Assembly: GCF_024703995.1 (NCBI RefSeq)
Contig: NZ_JAMXQV010000018.1
Span: 62,001 to 126,000, forward strand
DNA: 64,000 nucleotides
Reading direction: 5' to 3'
DNA from: Amycolatopsis iheyensis
GTDB lineage: Bacteria; Actinomycetota; Actinomycetes; Mycobacteriales; Pseudonocardiaceae
Positions 41,080-48,210 of this stretch are shown piece by piece. Position 1 is the stretch's first letter; each line of letters begins with the position of its first letter. The notes beneath the pieces are model-generated. The model ran no database searches and was not told the origin of the DNA. It was given only the letters and a program-made list of their open reading frames with translations. The translations under genes were made by a program, and so were the position numbers.

Positions 41080-42434
41080 CGCGGGGCTCCGGGCACCAGC
41101 TTCTGCAGCGGGTCTCCCTGGCACGTCAGCAGCACCTGCCGAGCCGCCACCACCCGCTCCTGCTGGACGTCGGCCGGCAGCGCGTGGAACGTCGCCCACA
41201 GCTGGTCGATCGTGGCGAACTTGTCCTTCAGCCAATGGCCGCCGAGCTCGGGAAGCGGCTTCAGCTCGCCGGTGAAGTACGCGCCCGTGATCATGCGCGC
41301 CGCCTGGTCCGGGAGGTCGACGACGCTGTGCCGGTTGCACGACGGCAACCCGGCGCCGGCCAGGACCGCCGCGCGCAGGTCGGCCGCGTCCGCCGTCAGG
41401 AGGTTTTCGTTGTACTGGAAGTCCAGGTAGACCACGTCGGCCGCGCGGTGCGGTGGCTCGTCCGGCAGCGTGGCCGCCGTCTGCTCCTCGATCCGCGTCG
41501 GCGCGCCGGGCAGTTTCGCCAGCAGCGCCAACGCTTCCCGGCCCGGTCCCGCCAACGCCGTCAGGCGGCCGGCGTGCAGCTTGCTCACGCAGATCGGCCC
41601 GTCGCACAGCTTCGCCGCCGCGCGACTGTCCACTTCGGTCGCGTCGGCGACGGTCGCCGGGAACAGCGGCACCGCGATCGCGAGGCCCGCCACCAGCGGC
41701 AGCAGGCCCAGCAGCCGGGCCCGCACGGAGTTCGCCGCCAGCAGCAGGAACCCGGTCGCCGCCAGGCCGATGAACCACGCCGCCTGGCCGAGGTCGAGCG
41801 ACGCCGTCGTCGTCACCATCGAGCCCCGCGGCTCCGCGAGCGCCGGCGCCAGCAACCCCGCCCGCGCCGGCAGGACCGCGTGCACGCCCGGCTCCAGCGC
41901 CATCCAGCACAACGTCGTGCCGACCATCGTCACCACGGCCAGCCCCGGCGCCGTCAGCGGGTGCGGCAGCAGCCGCCCGACCGCCAGCCCCAGCCAGCTC
42001 CCGGCGACCACGCCGAGCAGCCCGACGACGAGCACCGGCACGAAGGAAACCGAGAAGAACCCGCCGTGCGCCAGCACTTCGACCGCGCCGACGGCGAACA
42101 CGCCCAGCACGCCCAGCGCGCTGGCCGCCCCGACCGCGCCGGCCAGCCGCGCCGCCCGGTGCCAGCCCGGCCGCGACGTCGTCGCGAGCAGCTCGACCAT
42201 CCCGGACCGGCTGTCGCGCATCCCCTGGATCGCCCCGGCGCCGACCACGATCGGCCACAGGAACTGCAGCATGAACCGCACCCACAGCGCGGTGGTCGTC
42301 GTGTGCTCGGTCCACGACGCCGGCGCCTTCCACCACGGCCCGGACAGCAGGAACAGGAACGCGAGCGCGACGGCCAGCACGGCGAGTCCGGCCCACGGCG
42401 CGATCGAGCGCCGGAGTTCGATGCGGAAGATCAT
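41076..42434 (-). CDS. ABC-2-type permease with large extracytoplasmic domain
   Basis: 452 residues from ATG 42434 behind GGGGGCG (a GTG at 42437 is equivalent). Six hydrophobic segments in the first ~250 residues, including MIFRIELRRSIAPWAGLAVLAVALAF, then a ~200-residue soluble region (VDSRAAAKLCDGPICV... HWLKDKFATIDQLWATFHALP) with a few cysteines, probably outside. Partner of the ATPase at 42434-43222, with start and stop overlapping. Confidence 0.82.
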   Translation of the reverse strand: MIFRIELRRSIAPWAGLAVLAVALAFLFLLSGPWWKAPASWTEHTTTTALWVRFMLQFLWPIVVGAGAIQGMRDSRSGMVELLATTSRPGWHRAARLAGAVGAASALGVLGVFAVGAVEVLAHGGFFSVSFVPVLVVGLLGVVAGSWLGLAVGRLLPHPLTAPGLAVVTMVGTTLCWMALEPGVHAVLPARAGLLAPALAEPRGSMVTTTASLDLGQAAWFIGLAATGFLLLAANSVRARLLGLLPLVAGLAIAVPLFPATVADATEVDSRAAAKLCDGPICVSKLHAGRLTALAGPGREALALLAKLPGAPTRIEEQTAATLPDEPPHRAADVVYLDFQYNENLLTADAADLRAAVLAGAGLPSCNRHSVVDLPDQAARMITGAYFTGELKPLPELGGHWLKDKFATIDQLWATFHALPADVQQERVVAARQVLLTCQGDPLQKLVPGAPR

Positions 42435-43222
42435 CACCACGCCCCCGTGCCCGGCTCGTGGTTCAGCAGCGCGGAGTACCCGCGCTCGATCGGGCTGTCG
42501 CCGACGTGCTCGGGTGTGCCCGCCGCCGCCAGCGCGTCCGGGCTGCCCTGGAACACCAGCTTCCCCTCGGCGAACAGCACGACGTCGGTGCACGCCGTCG
42601 CGACGTCCTCGACCAGGTGCGTCGAGATCAGCACGCACGAGTCGTGGCCCAGCTCCTGCACCAGCTCGCGGAACCGCACGCGCTGCGCCGGGTCCAGCCC
42701 GGCCGTCGGCTCGTCGAGCAGCAGGATGTCCGGGTCGTTGACGATCGCCTGCGCGATGCCCACCCGCCGCACCATGCCGCCGGACAGCGTCTTCATCCGG
42801 TCGTCGGCCCGGTCGGCCAGCCCGACCCGCTCGACCGCGCGCTGCACGGCCCCCGGGATGTCCGCCTTGGCCATCTCCTTGAGCCACGCCATGTATTCGA
42901 CGAACTCGCGGACGGTGAACCGCTTGTAGTAGCCGAAGTTCTGCGGCAGGTACCCGATCCGGCGGCGCAACGCGCGCTGCCCGGCGCCGCCGAGCAACGT
43001 CAACGTGCCCGACGCCGGGCGCAGCACCGTCGCCAACGCCCGGATCAGCGTCGTCTTGCCGGCGCCGTTCGGCCCCAAGAGGCCGTGCACCCCCTTGCCG
43101 AGGGACAGGTCCAGCCCGTCCACGGCCATCTTCCGCCGCCCGGCCCGCACCTTCAGCCCCTCCGCCTGGATTTCCCAGGCGTAGGTCGTCGGCGCGACCT
43201 CGGCGGCCTCGACTGCCCGCAT
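42434..43222 (-). CDS. ABC transporter ATPase
   Basis: 262 residues. Walker A LGPNGAGKTT, Q-loop YLPQNFGYY, signature LSGGMVRRVGIAQAI, Walker B ILLLDEPTAGLD and switch His in ISTHLVED. Typical of bacitracin/antibiotic-type exporters of the ABC-2 group. Sits between the anti-sigma factor gene (12-base gap) and the permease. Confidence 0.92.
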   Translation of the reverse strand: MRAVEAAEVAPTTYAWEIQAEGLKVRAGRRKMAVDGLDLSLGKGVHGLLGPNGAGKTTLIRALATVLRPASGTLTLLGGAGQRALRRRIGYLPQNFGYYKRFTVREFVEYMAWLKEMAKADIPGAVQRAVERVGLADRADDRMKTLSGGMVRRVGIAQAIVNDPDILLLDEPTAGLDPAQRVRFRELVQELGHDSCVLISTHLVEDVATACTDVVLFAEGKLVFQGSPDALAAAGTPEHVGDSPIERGYSALLNHEPGTGAW

Positions 43223-43234
43223 GTCTCTTCCTCC

Positions 43235-44017
43235 CTAGTGGTGCGCGCCGAGCCGGGTGAACGCCGTCCTGCGCAGGACGACGACCACCGAGGTCAGCGC
43301 GAAGATCCCCGCCCACACCGGCAGCGAGCCGGTGCTGAGCGCAAACGTTTGCCCCTGCGCCGCGAAGGCCGGCAGGAGGATGACCACGACCCACACCGCG
43401 AGCAGCGCGTACGCCGCCCGGCTGATCCCGACCAGCCCGCCGAGCGCGAGCGTCCCGGTGGTGAAGGCCAGGCTCGGCAGCAGCCAGAGCGCCGGGGCAG
43501 TGCCGGTCAGCAGGCCGGCCACGGCGAGCACCGGCAGGACGACGGCGAGCACCGCCACGGTCCGCCGGGTGACCAGGTAGAGCCCAGCCCGCGGGGTCGC
43601 GGTGACGACCTCGTAGGCCGGGTCCAGCCCCCGCGCCCACGACGCGGCCACCCCCAGCACCGGGAGCACCGGCGCGAACAGCTGCACCACCGTCGCGTCC
43701 AGCACGATCGGCCAGACGCGGTCGAGCAGCACCGCGAGCAGCGTGACCAGCGCCGTCATCACCAGCCACGGCACCATCGCCGGCGTGACCCACGTGTCGA
43801 GCCGACGCCGCCGACGTCGGACCGGCGCCGGCCCGGCGTCGAGGTCGAGCCGGCTCCAGACGGCTTCGACCAGCGGCTGGGCCGGTGCGACCGCGGCGAG
43901 GCGCGCGCGGCACACCGCGCACGTCTCGAGGTGGGCCTCGACGCCCCACAGCTGGTCACCCGGGAGGTCCGCGCCCGCCGCGTAGTCGGCGATGAGCCGG
44001 TCCGACGCATGGTTCAT
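43235..44017 (-). CDS. Zinc-finger (ZAS/HC2) membrane anti-sigma factor
   Basis: 260 residues from ATG 44017, overlapping the sigma-factor stop. N-terminal zinc-binding HLETCAVCRARL (His-x3-Cys-x2-Cys) defines the anti-sigma domain; the rest holds about six hydrophobic segments, more than the single segment of typical members. It should hold the sigma factor at the membrane until a signal arrives, perhaps sensed with the ABC proteins. Confidence 0.85.
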   Translation of the reverse strand: MNHASDRLIADYAAGADLPGDQLWGVEAHLETCAVCRARLAAVAPAQPLVEAVWSRLDLDAGPAPVRRRRRRLDTWVTPAMVPWLVMTALVTLLAVLLDRVWPIVLDATVVQLFAPVLPVLGVAASWARGLDPAYEVVTATPRAGLYLVTRRTVAVLAVVLPVLAVAGLLTGTAPALWLLPSLAFTTGTLALGGLVGISRAAYALLAVWVVVILLPAFAAQGQTFALSTGSLPVWAGIFALTSVVVVLRRTAFTRLGAHH

Positions 44018-44580
44018 GACAATGCCTCCCGCATCGCGAACCGCGCCCGCCGCGCGCGGGTCTTGACGGTTCCTTCCGGCAGCCCGAGCAGGACGGCGGT
44101 TTCGCGGACGGTCAGCCCGTCGAGCACCATCGCCTGCAGGACCTGCCGCAGCTCCGGAGCGAGCTCGCGCAGCGCGTCCCCGACGTCGTCGCCCACCGTC
44201 GCGGCCAAGGCCACGTCCTCCGCCGCCGGCACGGGTGCGACGTCGAGGGCCACCTCCGCCGGCAGCTCGGCGTGGTGCGCCCGGCGCCGGAACGCGTCGA
44301 CCAGCCGGCGCGCGGCGATCGTCCACACCCAGCCGACCGCGGTGCCCCCGGTCGCGGCGCCCGCGAACGAGCCGGCCGCGCGCCAGACGGCCAGGTACGT
44401 CTCCTGCATGACCTCGGCGACGACCTGCTCGTCGGCGCACCGGCGGCGCAGGCGCACGGCGAGCCAGGGCGACGTGCGGCGGTAGAGCTCCTCGAACGCC
44501 GGACGGTCGCCCTTGGCCGTGCGCCGGACGAGGTGCTCCTCGTCGGCGTCCTCCAGTGGCTGCTGCTTCACACCAGGCAA
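44014..44580 (-). CDS. ECF-type RNA polymerase sigma factor
   Basis: 188 residues. Region 2 RPAFEELYRRTSPWLAVRLRRRC...VMQETYLAVWR and region 4 LRQVLQAMVLDGLTVRETAVLLGLPEGTVKTRARRAR are clear. First gene of the operon with the anti-sigma factor, ABC ATPase, permease and small membrane protein, all overlapping or within 13 bases. It presumably directs its own operon. Confidence 0.92.
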   Translation of the reverse strand: MPGVKQQPLEDADEEHLVRRTAKGDRPAFEELYRRTSPWLAVRLRRRCADEQVVAEVMQETYLAVWRAAGSFAGAATGGTAVGWVWTIAARRLVDAFRRRAHHAELPAEVALDVAPVPAAEDVALAATVGDDVGDALRELAPELRQVLQAMVLDGLTVRETAVLLGLPEGTVKTRARRARFAMREALS

Positions 44581-44629
44581 GACGCCTGCTACCCGGAAAC
44601 GGTTCTCACCCGATTGTGTCCTGCGTCAC

Positions 44630-44658
44630 AGCGGCACTTTCATGACGAAAGTGCCGCT
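44630..44658. repeat. GCGGCACTTTC-type hairpin repeat
   Basis: AGCGGCACTTTC-ATGAC-GAAAGTGCCGCT: a 12-bp perfect stem with a five-base loop, six bases after the mazG stop. Same element as at 30602 and 30642. Probably also the terminator of mazG. Confidence 0.7.
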
Positions 44659-44663
44659 TCGGC

Positions 44664-45593
44664 TCAGGCGGTGGTGGGCCAGAACTTCCGCCAGCCGTCG
44701 GCCTCGAGCGTCGTCGGCTCGAGCCCGGCGTCGCGGGCGGCCTGCTCGGCGGCCCGGATGTCCTTCGCGAACTGCTTCGCCAGCGCCCGCAGCTCACCTT
44801 CGGGGTCGACGCCCGCGCGCCGCGCCGTCGCCGCGATGCGGAAGAGCTGCGCGGCCGCGGCGGACCCGGCCGGGAACAGGTCGAGCGGGATGCCGGCCCG
44901 CCCGCTGCGCTGCCCGAGCTTGCCGGCCAGCGCCACCGCCGGCTGGCCGAGCGCCACGCCGTCCACAATGGACCGACGCTGCTTTTCCTGCTGCTTCAGC
45001 TCTTCCCACTTGACGTTCTGGTGCTCGACGGTGTGGACGCCGTCGGCGTCGGCGAAGACGTGCGGGTGCCGGCCGACCAGCTTCGCGACGAGCGTGGCGG
45101 CGACTTCGTCGATGCCGAAGGGATCTTCGGGGTCCTCGGCGGCGACGCGCGCGTGGAAGAGCACCTGCAGCAGGACGTCCCCGAGCTCTTCGCGCAACGC
45201 CTCGCGATCGCCCTCTTCGATGGCGTCGAGCAGCTCGTAGGTCTCCTCGACCAGGTACTGCCGCAGGGAGTCGTGCGTCTGCACCGCGTCCCACGGGCAG
45301 CCGCCCGGCGAGCGCAGCCGGTCCATCACGTCGGCGGCCTCGACCAGCGGCGGCACGGGCGTCTCGACGACCTCGGCGCCGGTCGCGATGAGCAGCGACG
45401 CGGCCGGCTCGTCCCGGGACCCGGCGAGCAGCACGACGTCCTTCAGCGACGGCGCTTCGGTGACGGCGGGAACCCCGAACACGGCCGGGTCGACGTCGGT
45501 GGCCGCGTAGACCTCGGTGGAGTCACGCAGGATCTTCAGCGCCGCGGCGGGCAGTGTCGCCCCGCGGACGAGCACGACGACCCCCGTGCTCAC
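44664..45593 (-). CDS. mazG: Nucleoside triphosphate pyrophosphohydrolase MazG
   Basis: 309 residues from GTG 45593, which overlaps the stop of the SurA-like gene. The catalytic domain follows an N-terminal ~100-residue extension: SPGGCPWDAVQTHDSLRQYL, EETYELLDAIEEGD and EELGDVLLQVLFHARVA carry the metal-binding EExxE/ExxD motif. It hydrolyses non-canonical or surplus NTPs to NMPs. The extension is typical of actinobacterial MazG. Confidence 0.93.
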   Translation of the reverse strand: MSTGVVVLVRGATLPAAALKILRDSTEVYAATDVDPAVFGVPAVTEAPSLKDVVLLAGSRDEPAASLLIATGAEVVETPVPPLVEAADVMDRLRSPGGCPWDAVQTHDSLRQYLVEETYELLDAIEEGDREALREELGDVLLQVLFHARVAAEDPEDPFGIDEVAATLVAKLVGRHPHVFADADGVHTVEHQNVKWEELKQQEKQRRSIVDGVALGQPAVALAGKLGQRSGRAGIPLDLFPAGSAAAAQLFRIAATARRAGVDPEGELRALAKQFAKDIRAAEQAARDAGLEPTTLEADGWRKFWPTTA

Positions 45594-46654
45594 TGCTGCG
45601 TGGGTGCGGCGCCGCCGAGGGGCAGCACGAGGCCCTGGGCGGTGTCCTGGTTCGCCACGACGGACATGCCGACGACGTCCCACACGCCGTAGCGGGCGTT
45701 GACGCGCACGCCGAGCTTGTCGGCGTAGGGCTGCAGCTGCCGCATGCCGATGGCGGTCTTCGTGGTGGCGTCGAGGGCCGGGGCCTGCTCGGTGGCGACG
45801 GGCCGGTCGTCGACGCGCTGCCGGACCACCCCGACGAACCAGGTGCCCGCGCGGTTGGGGTACGGGAAGACCGTGACGCTGTTGGCGGGCGAGCCGAAGA
45901 GCGGCGTGGTGGCGAGCGCGGGCACCTGCGCGGCGGGCTGCACCTCGCCGACGCCGGTGAGCGGCGGGATGGAGTCGGTGTTCTGGCCGGCCTGGGCCGC
46001 CTGCTGCCGCAGCTGCTGCTCGTACTGGGCGTCGCCGGTGATGCGCTTGGCCACGGCGGCGGGGTCGGCGGCGAACTGCCGGGCGAGGTCGTAGGCGGCT
46101 TTTTGAGCGGCGGGCCCCTGCGGCGGCTCACTGCCGTCCTGGGACGGCATCGAACCGATCGAGGTGTAGTCGAAGGTGACCGACAGGTTCGGGAGCTTCT
46201 TCTCCGCCAGCGCCTGCGCGAGGTAGGTGTCGGTCAGCTCCTCGCGGTGGTCGCGCGTGCGGGCCACGACCTGGCTGACGGCCTGGGCCTCGTTGCTCGA
46301 GTCCGCGGGCACCGGGCCGGTGAGCGGGTCGCTCTTCAGCTGGGCGTCGACCTGTCCGTAGTTGACCGCGATGCCCTCTTTTTCGGCGATCTGGGTGAGC
46401 AGCTCGTGCACGACGAGCTGGCCGACGATCGCCCGGCCCAGCTGGTCGAGCTTGTGCTCGGACGCGAGCTTCTGCGCGTACGGCTGCTCGCGGACGGCTT
46501 TGTTGATCAGGTCCTGGACGCGATCGATGGAGACGGAGTGGTCGCCGACGATGGCGGCGGCCCCGACCTGGCTCGGCCCCGACCCGCACCCGGCGAGCAG
46601 AAACGCACCGGCAACGACCGCGACCAGCGCGCGAGGGCGCCCCATGATCCGCAT
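45590..46654 (-). CDS. SurA-type lipoprotein (peptidyl-prolyl isomerase-like N-domain)
   Basis: 354 residues from ATG 46654. Signal peptide with lipobox LLAGCGSG. The following ~130 residues match the SurA N-terminal chaperone fold (AIVGDHSVSIDRVQDLINKAVREQ, IVGQLVVHELLTQIAEKEGI). The C-terminal half has no clear PPIase active site and ends VLPLGGAAPTQQ. A surface-tethered folding factor is likely. Coupled to mazG. Confidence 0.85.
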   Translation of the reverse strand: MRIMGRPRALVAVVAGAFLLAGCGSGPSQVGAAAIVGDHSVSIDRVQDLINKAVREQPYAQKLASEHKLDQLGRAIVGQLVVHELLTQIAEKEGIAVNYGQVDAQLKSDPLTGPVPADSSNEAQAVSQVVARTRDHREELTDTYLAQALAEKKLPNLSVTFDYTSIGSMPSQDGSEPPQGPAAQKAAYDLARQFAADPAAVAKRITGDAQYEQQLRQQAAQAGQNTDSIPPLTGVGEVQPAAQVPALATTPLFGSPANSVTVFPYPNRAGTWFVGVVRQRVDDRPVATEQAPALDATTKTAIGMRQLQPYADKLGVRVNARYGVWDVVGMSVVANQDTAQGLVLPLGGAAPTQQ

Positions 46655-46691
46655 CACAGCGCATACCCTCTCATACTGTCGCGGCCGAAAC

Positions 46692-46712
46692 GCAACACCC
46701 GTGCGGTGTTGC
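46692..46712. promoter_or_regulatory. Dyad in a divergent promoter region
   Basis: GCAACACC-CGTGC-GGTGTTGC, a perfect 8-5-8 dyad in the 76-base space between the SurA-like gene and the plus-strand gene at 46731. Operator or hairpin; nothing distinguishes these. Confidence 0.4.
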
Positions 46713-46730
46713 CGGGCGTAATGTCGAGAC

Positions 46731-47138
46731 ATGGACCACTGGTTGACCATCGAGGTCTTCGATGGCGAGTCCACGGCTTCGTTGTGGCGGCTCGCCCGCG
46801 GTGACGCACTCACCGAAGCAGCACTGACGAACGGCGCGGAACAGTGGGTCTGGCACGAACACCGCTGGGGCGTGGTGCTGGAGATCGAGTTCAAGTCCGA
46901 AGAAAGCCGCGACGCGTTCCGGGCGTTGCCGGTGGTGACGGCGGCGTTGGACGCGGTCCCGGACCCGACGCGCGGGTTGCTGGTGTACCCGGGCCGAGGA
47001 GGGGGCGCCGGGGCACGGATGCCTCGGAGGCCGCGGCCATTGCCGATGGCGGGCGCTGGGGCGGTTCCGGTGCCGGTGGAGTCGGTGCGGATGGGGTTGG
47101 CGGAGGCTTTGCCGCCGATGTTCAGCGAAGTCGGCTGA
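46731..47138 (+). CDS. Uncharacterised actinobacterial protein
   Basis: 135 residues. A compact alpha/beta N-terminal ~90 residues (MDHWLTIEVFDGESTASLWRL, EHRWGVVLEIEFKSEESRDAF) is followed by a Gly/Arg/Pro-rich tail. No domain recognised. Its 3' end overlaps the convergent DUF397 gene by 17 bases. Confidence 0.65.
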   Translation: MDHWLTIEVFDGESTASLWRLARGDALTEAALTNGAEQWVWHEHRWGVVLEIEFKSEESRDAFRALPVVTAALDAVPDPTRGLLVYPGRGGGAGARMPRRPRPLPMAGAGAVPVPVESVRMGLAEALPPMFSEVG

Positions 47139-47286
47139 GCAGTTCCCGCCAGGCCGAAGGGGAGGCGGTGAGGGTGCCGCCGGCCCGGTCTTTGGTGTCC
47201 CGAACGAGGACTTCGGGCCGGTCGACGGCGACCTCGACACACTCGCCGCCATTGGTGCTGTAGCTGCTCTTTCGCCAGGTCAGCAT
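47122..47286 (-). CDS. DUF397 protein
   Basis: 54 residues: begins MLTWRKSSYSTNGGECVEVA and continues with VLVRDTKDRAGG and a SAWRELL end, an exact fit to DUF397. Such small proteins pair with DUF5753/XRE regulators in actinomycetes, where the pair controls development or acts as an antagonist system. It lies 14 bases after the XRE gene (47301), so they form one unit. Confidence 0.85.
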   Translation of the reverse strand: MLTWRKSSYSTNGGECVEVAVDRPEVLVRDTKDRAGGTLTASPSAWRELLSRLR

Positions 47287-47300
47287 TACTCGCGCTCCAT

Positions 47301-48110
47301 CTACAGATCGGCGATGAACCTCTTGGATTCTGCCGGATCGAGCGCGATCCGGTCCAGTCCGGCGAGCACGCGCCGATAAGCCACCACATCGGCGGTTTCC
47401 TCCAGGAACAGCGCGGAAATCTCACTGTCGATGTAGATCACCGGGGCGAAGTTCTTCGACTCGATCAGCTGGAAATGCCCGGCCATCGCGGGATGCCCTC
47501 CGCAACTGGCGGGCACCACCCGGATCGAAACGTGGTTCCGGCCCGCCAATCGCGCCAAATGGCCCAGTTGACCGCGCATCACCTCAGGCGCTCCACGCCC
47601 GATCGGCAGCCGGAGCACGAATTCGTGCAGGAAGAACTCGAACTCGACCGGAGGCTGCTTGTCGAGGATCACCTGGCGGGACATGCGGGCGAAGACCAGC
47701 TCATCGATGTGGTCCGGCTCGGTCGCGTTGCCGATCTCAGAAATCAGGCTGCGGGCGTAATCGGCCGTCTGGAGCAATCCGGGCACCGCGCAACCGTGGA
47801 ACTGAGCTATGGCGGCGGCTCGCTCCTCGTGCCAGATCAACGTGCGCAACTGCAGCGGCTTTTCGAGCAGGCCGGGCTTGCGCATTTCGTCACCCAGGGC
47901 CATCAGCTCGCGAAATTCCGCTCCCCGCACCCCCAGCTCCGTCAGAAACCTCGCCAGCCGCACCGGGTCCGGCCGCACGTGTCCGCGGGTCACGGACGAA
48001 ACCCACTGCGCGCTGACCTCGAGCTTCCGGGACATCTCCCGAACGCCCCAGCCCTTCTCCGCCATGCGCTGAAGCAGCCGCTCACCAAGCTGCCTGCTAC
48101 GGATGTTCAT
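47301..48110 (-). CDS. XRE regulator with DUF5753 domain
   Basis: 269 residues from ATG 48110. N-terminal helix-turn-helix (GVREMSRKLEVSAQWVSSVTRG, a variant of the XRE fold), then a DUF5753 ligand/effector domain (VPGLLQTADYARSLI, SRQVILDKQPP, HPAMAGHFQLIE, VIYIDSEISALFLE). Partner of the DUF397 gene. Of the WhiJ/BldB-associated type found in many copies in actinomycetes. Confidence 0.9.
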   Translation of the reverse strand: MNIRSRQLGERLLQRMAEKGWGVREMSRKLEVSAQWVSSVTRGHVRPDPVRLARFLTELGVRGAEFRELMALGDEMRKPGLLEKPLQLRTLIWHEERAAAIAQFHGCAVPGLLQTADYARSLISEIGNATEPDHIDELVFARMSRQVILDKQPPVEFEFFLHEFVLRLPIGRGAPEVMRGQLGHLARLAGRNHVSIRVVPASCGGHPAMAGHFQLIESKNFAPVIYIDSEISALFLEETADVVAYRRVLAGLDRIALDPAESKRFIADL

Positions 48111-48210
48111 CGGGCGAAGGTAAAGCCACCGCCACGGCAAACCCAGGCGCCACAACGAGAGTTCCCCCGAAGTAGCGCCTGGTGTCCGCCCCGCCTTACA
48201 CCGCGGTCCT

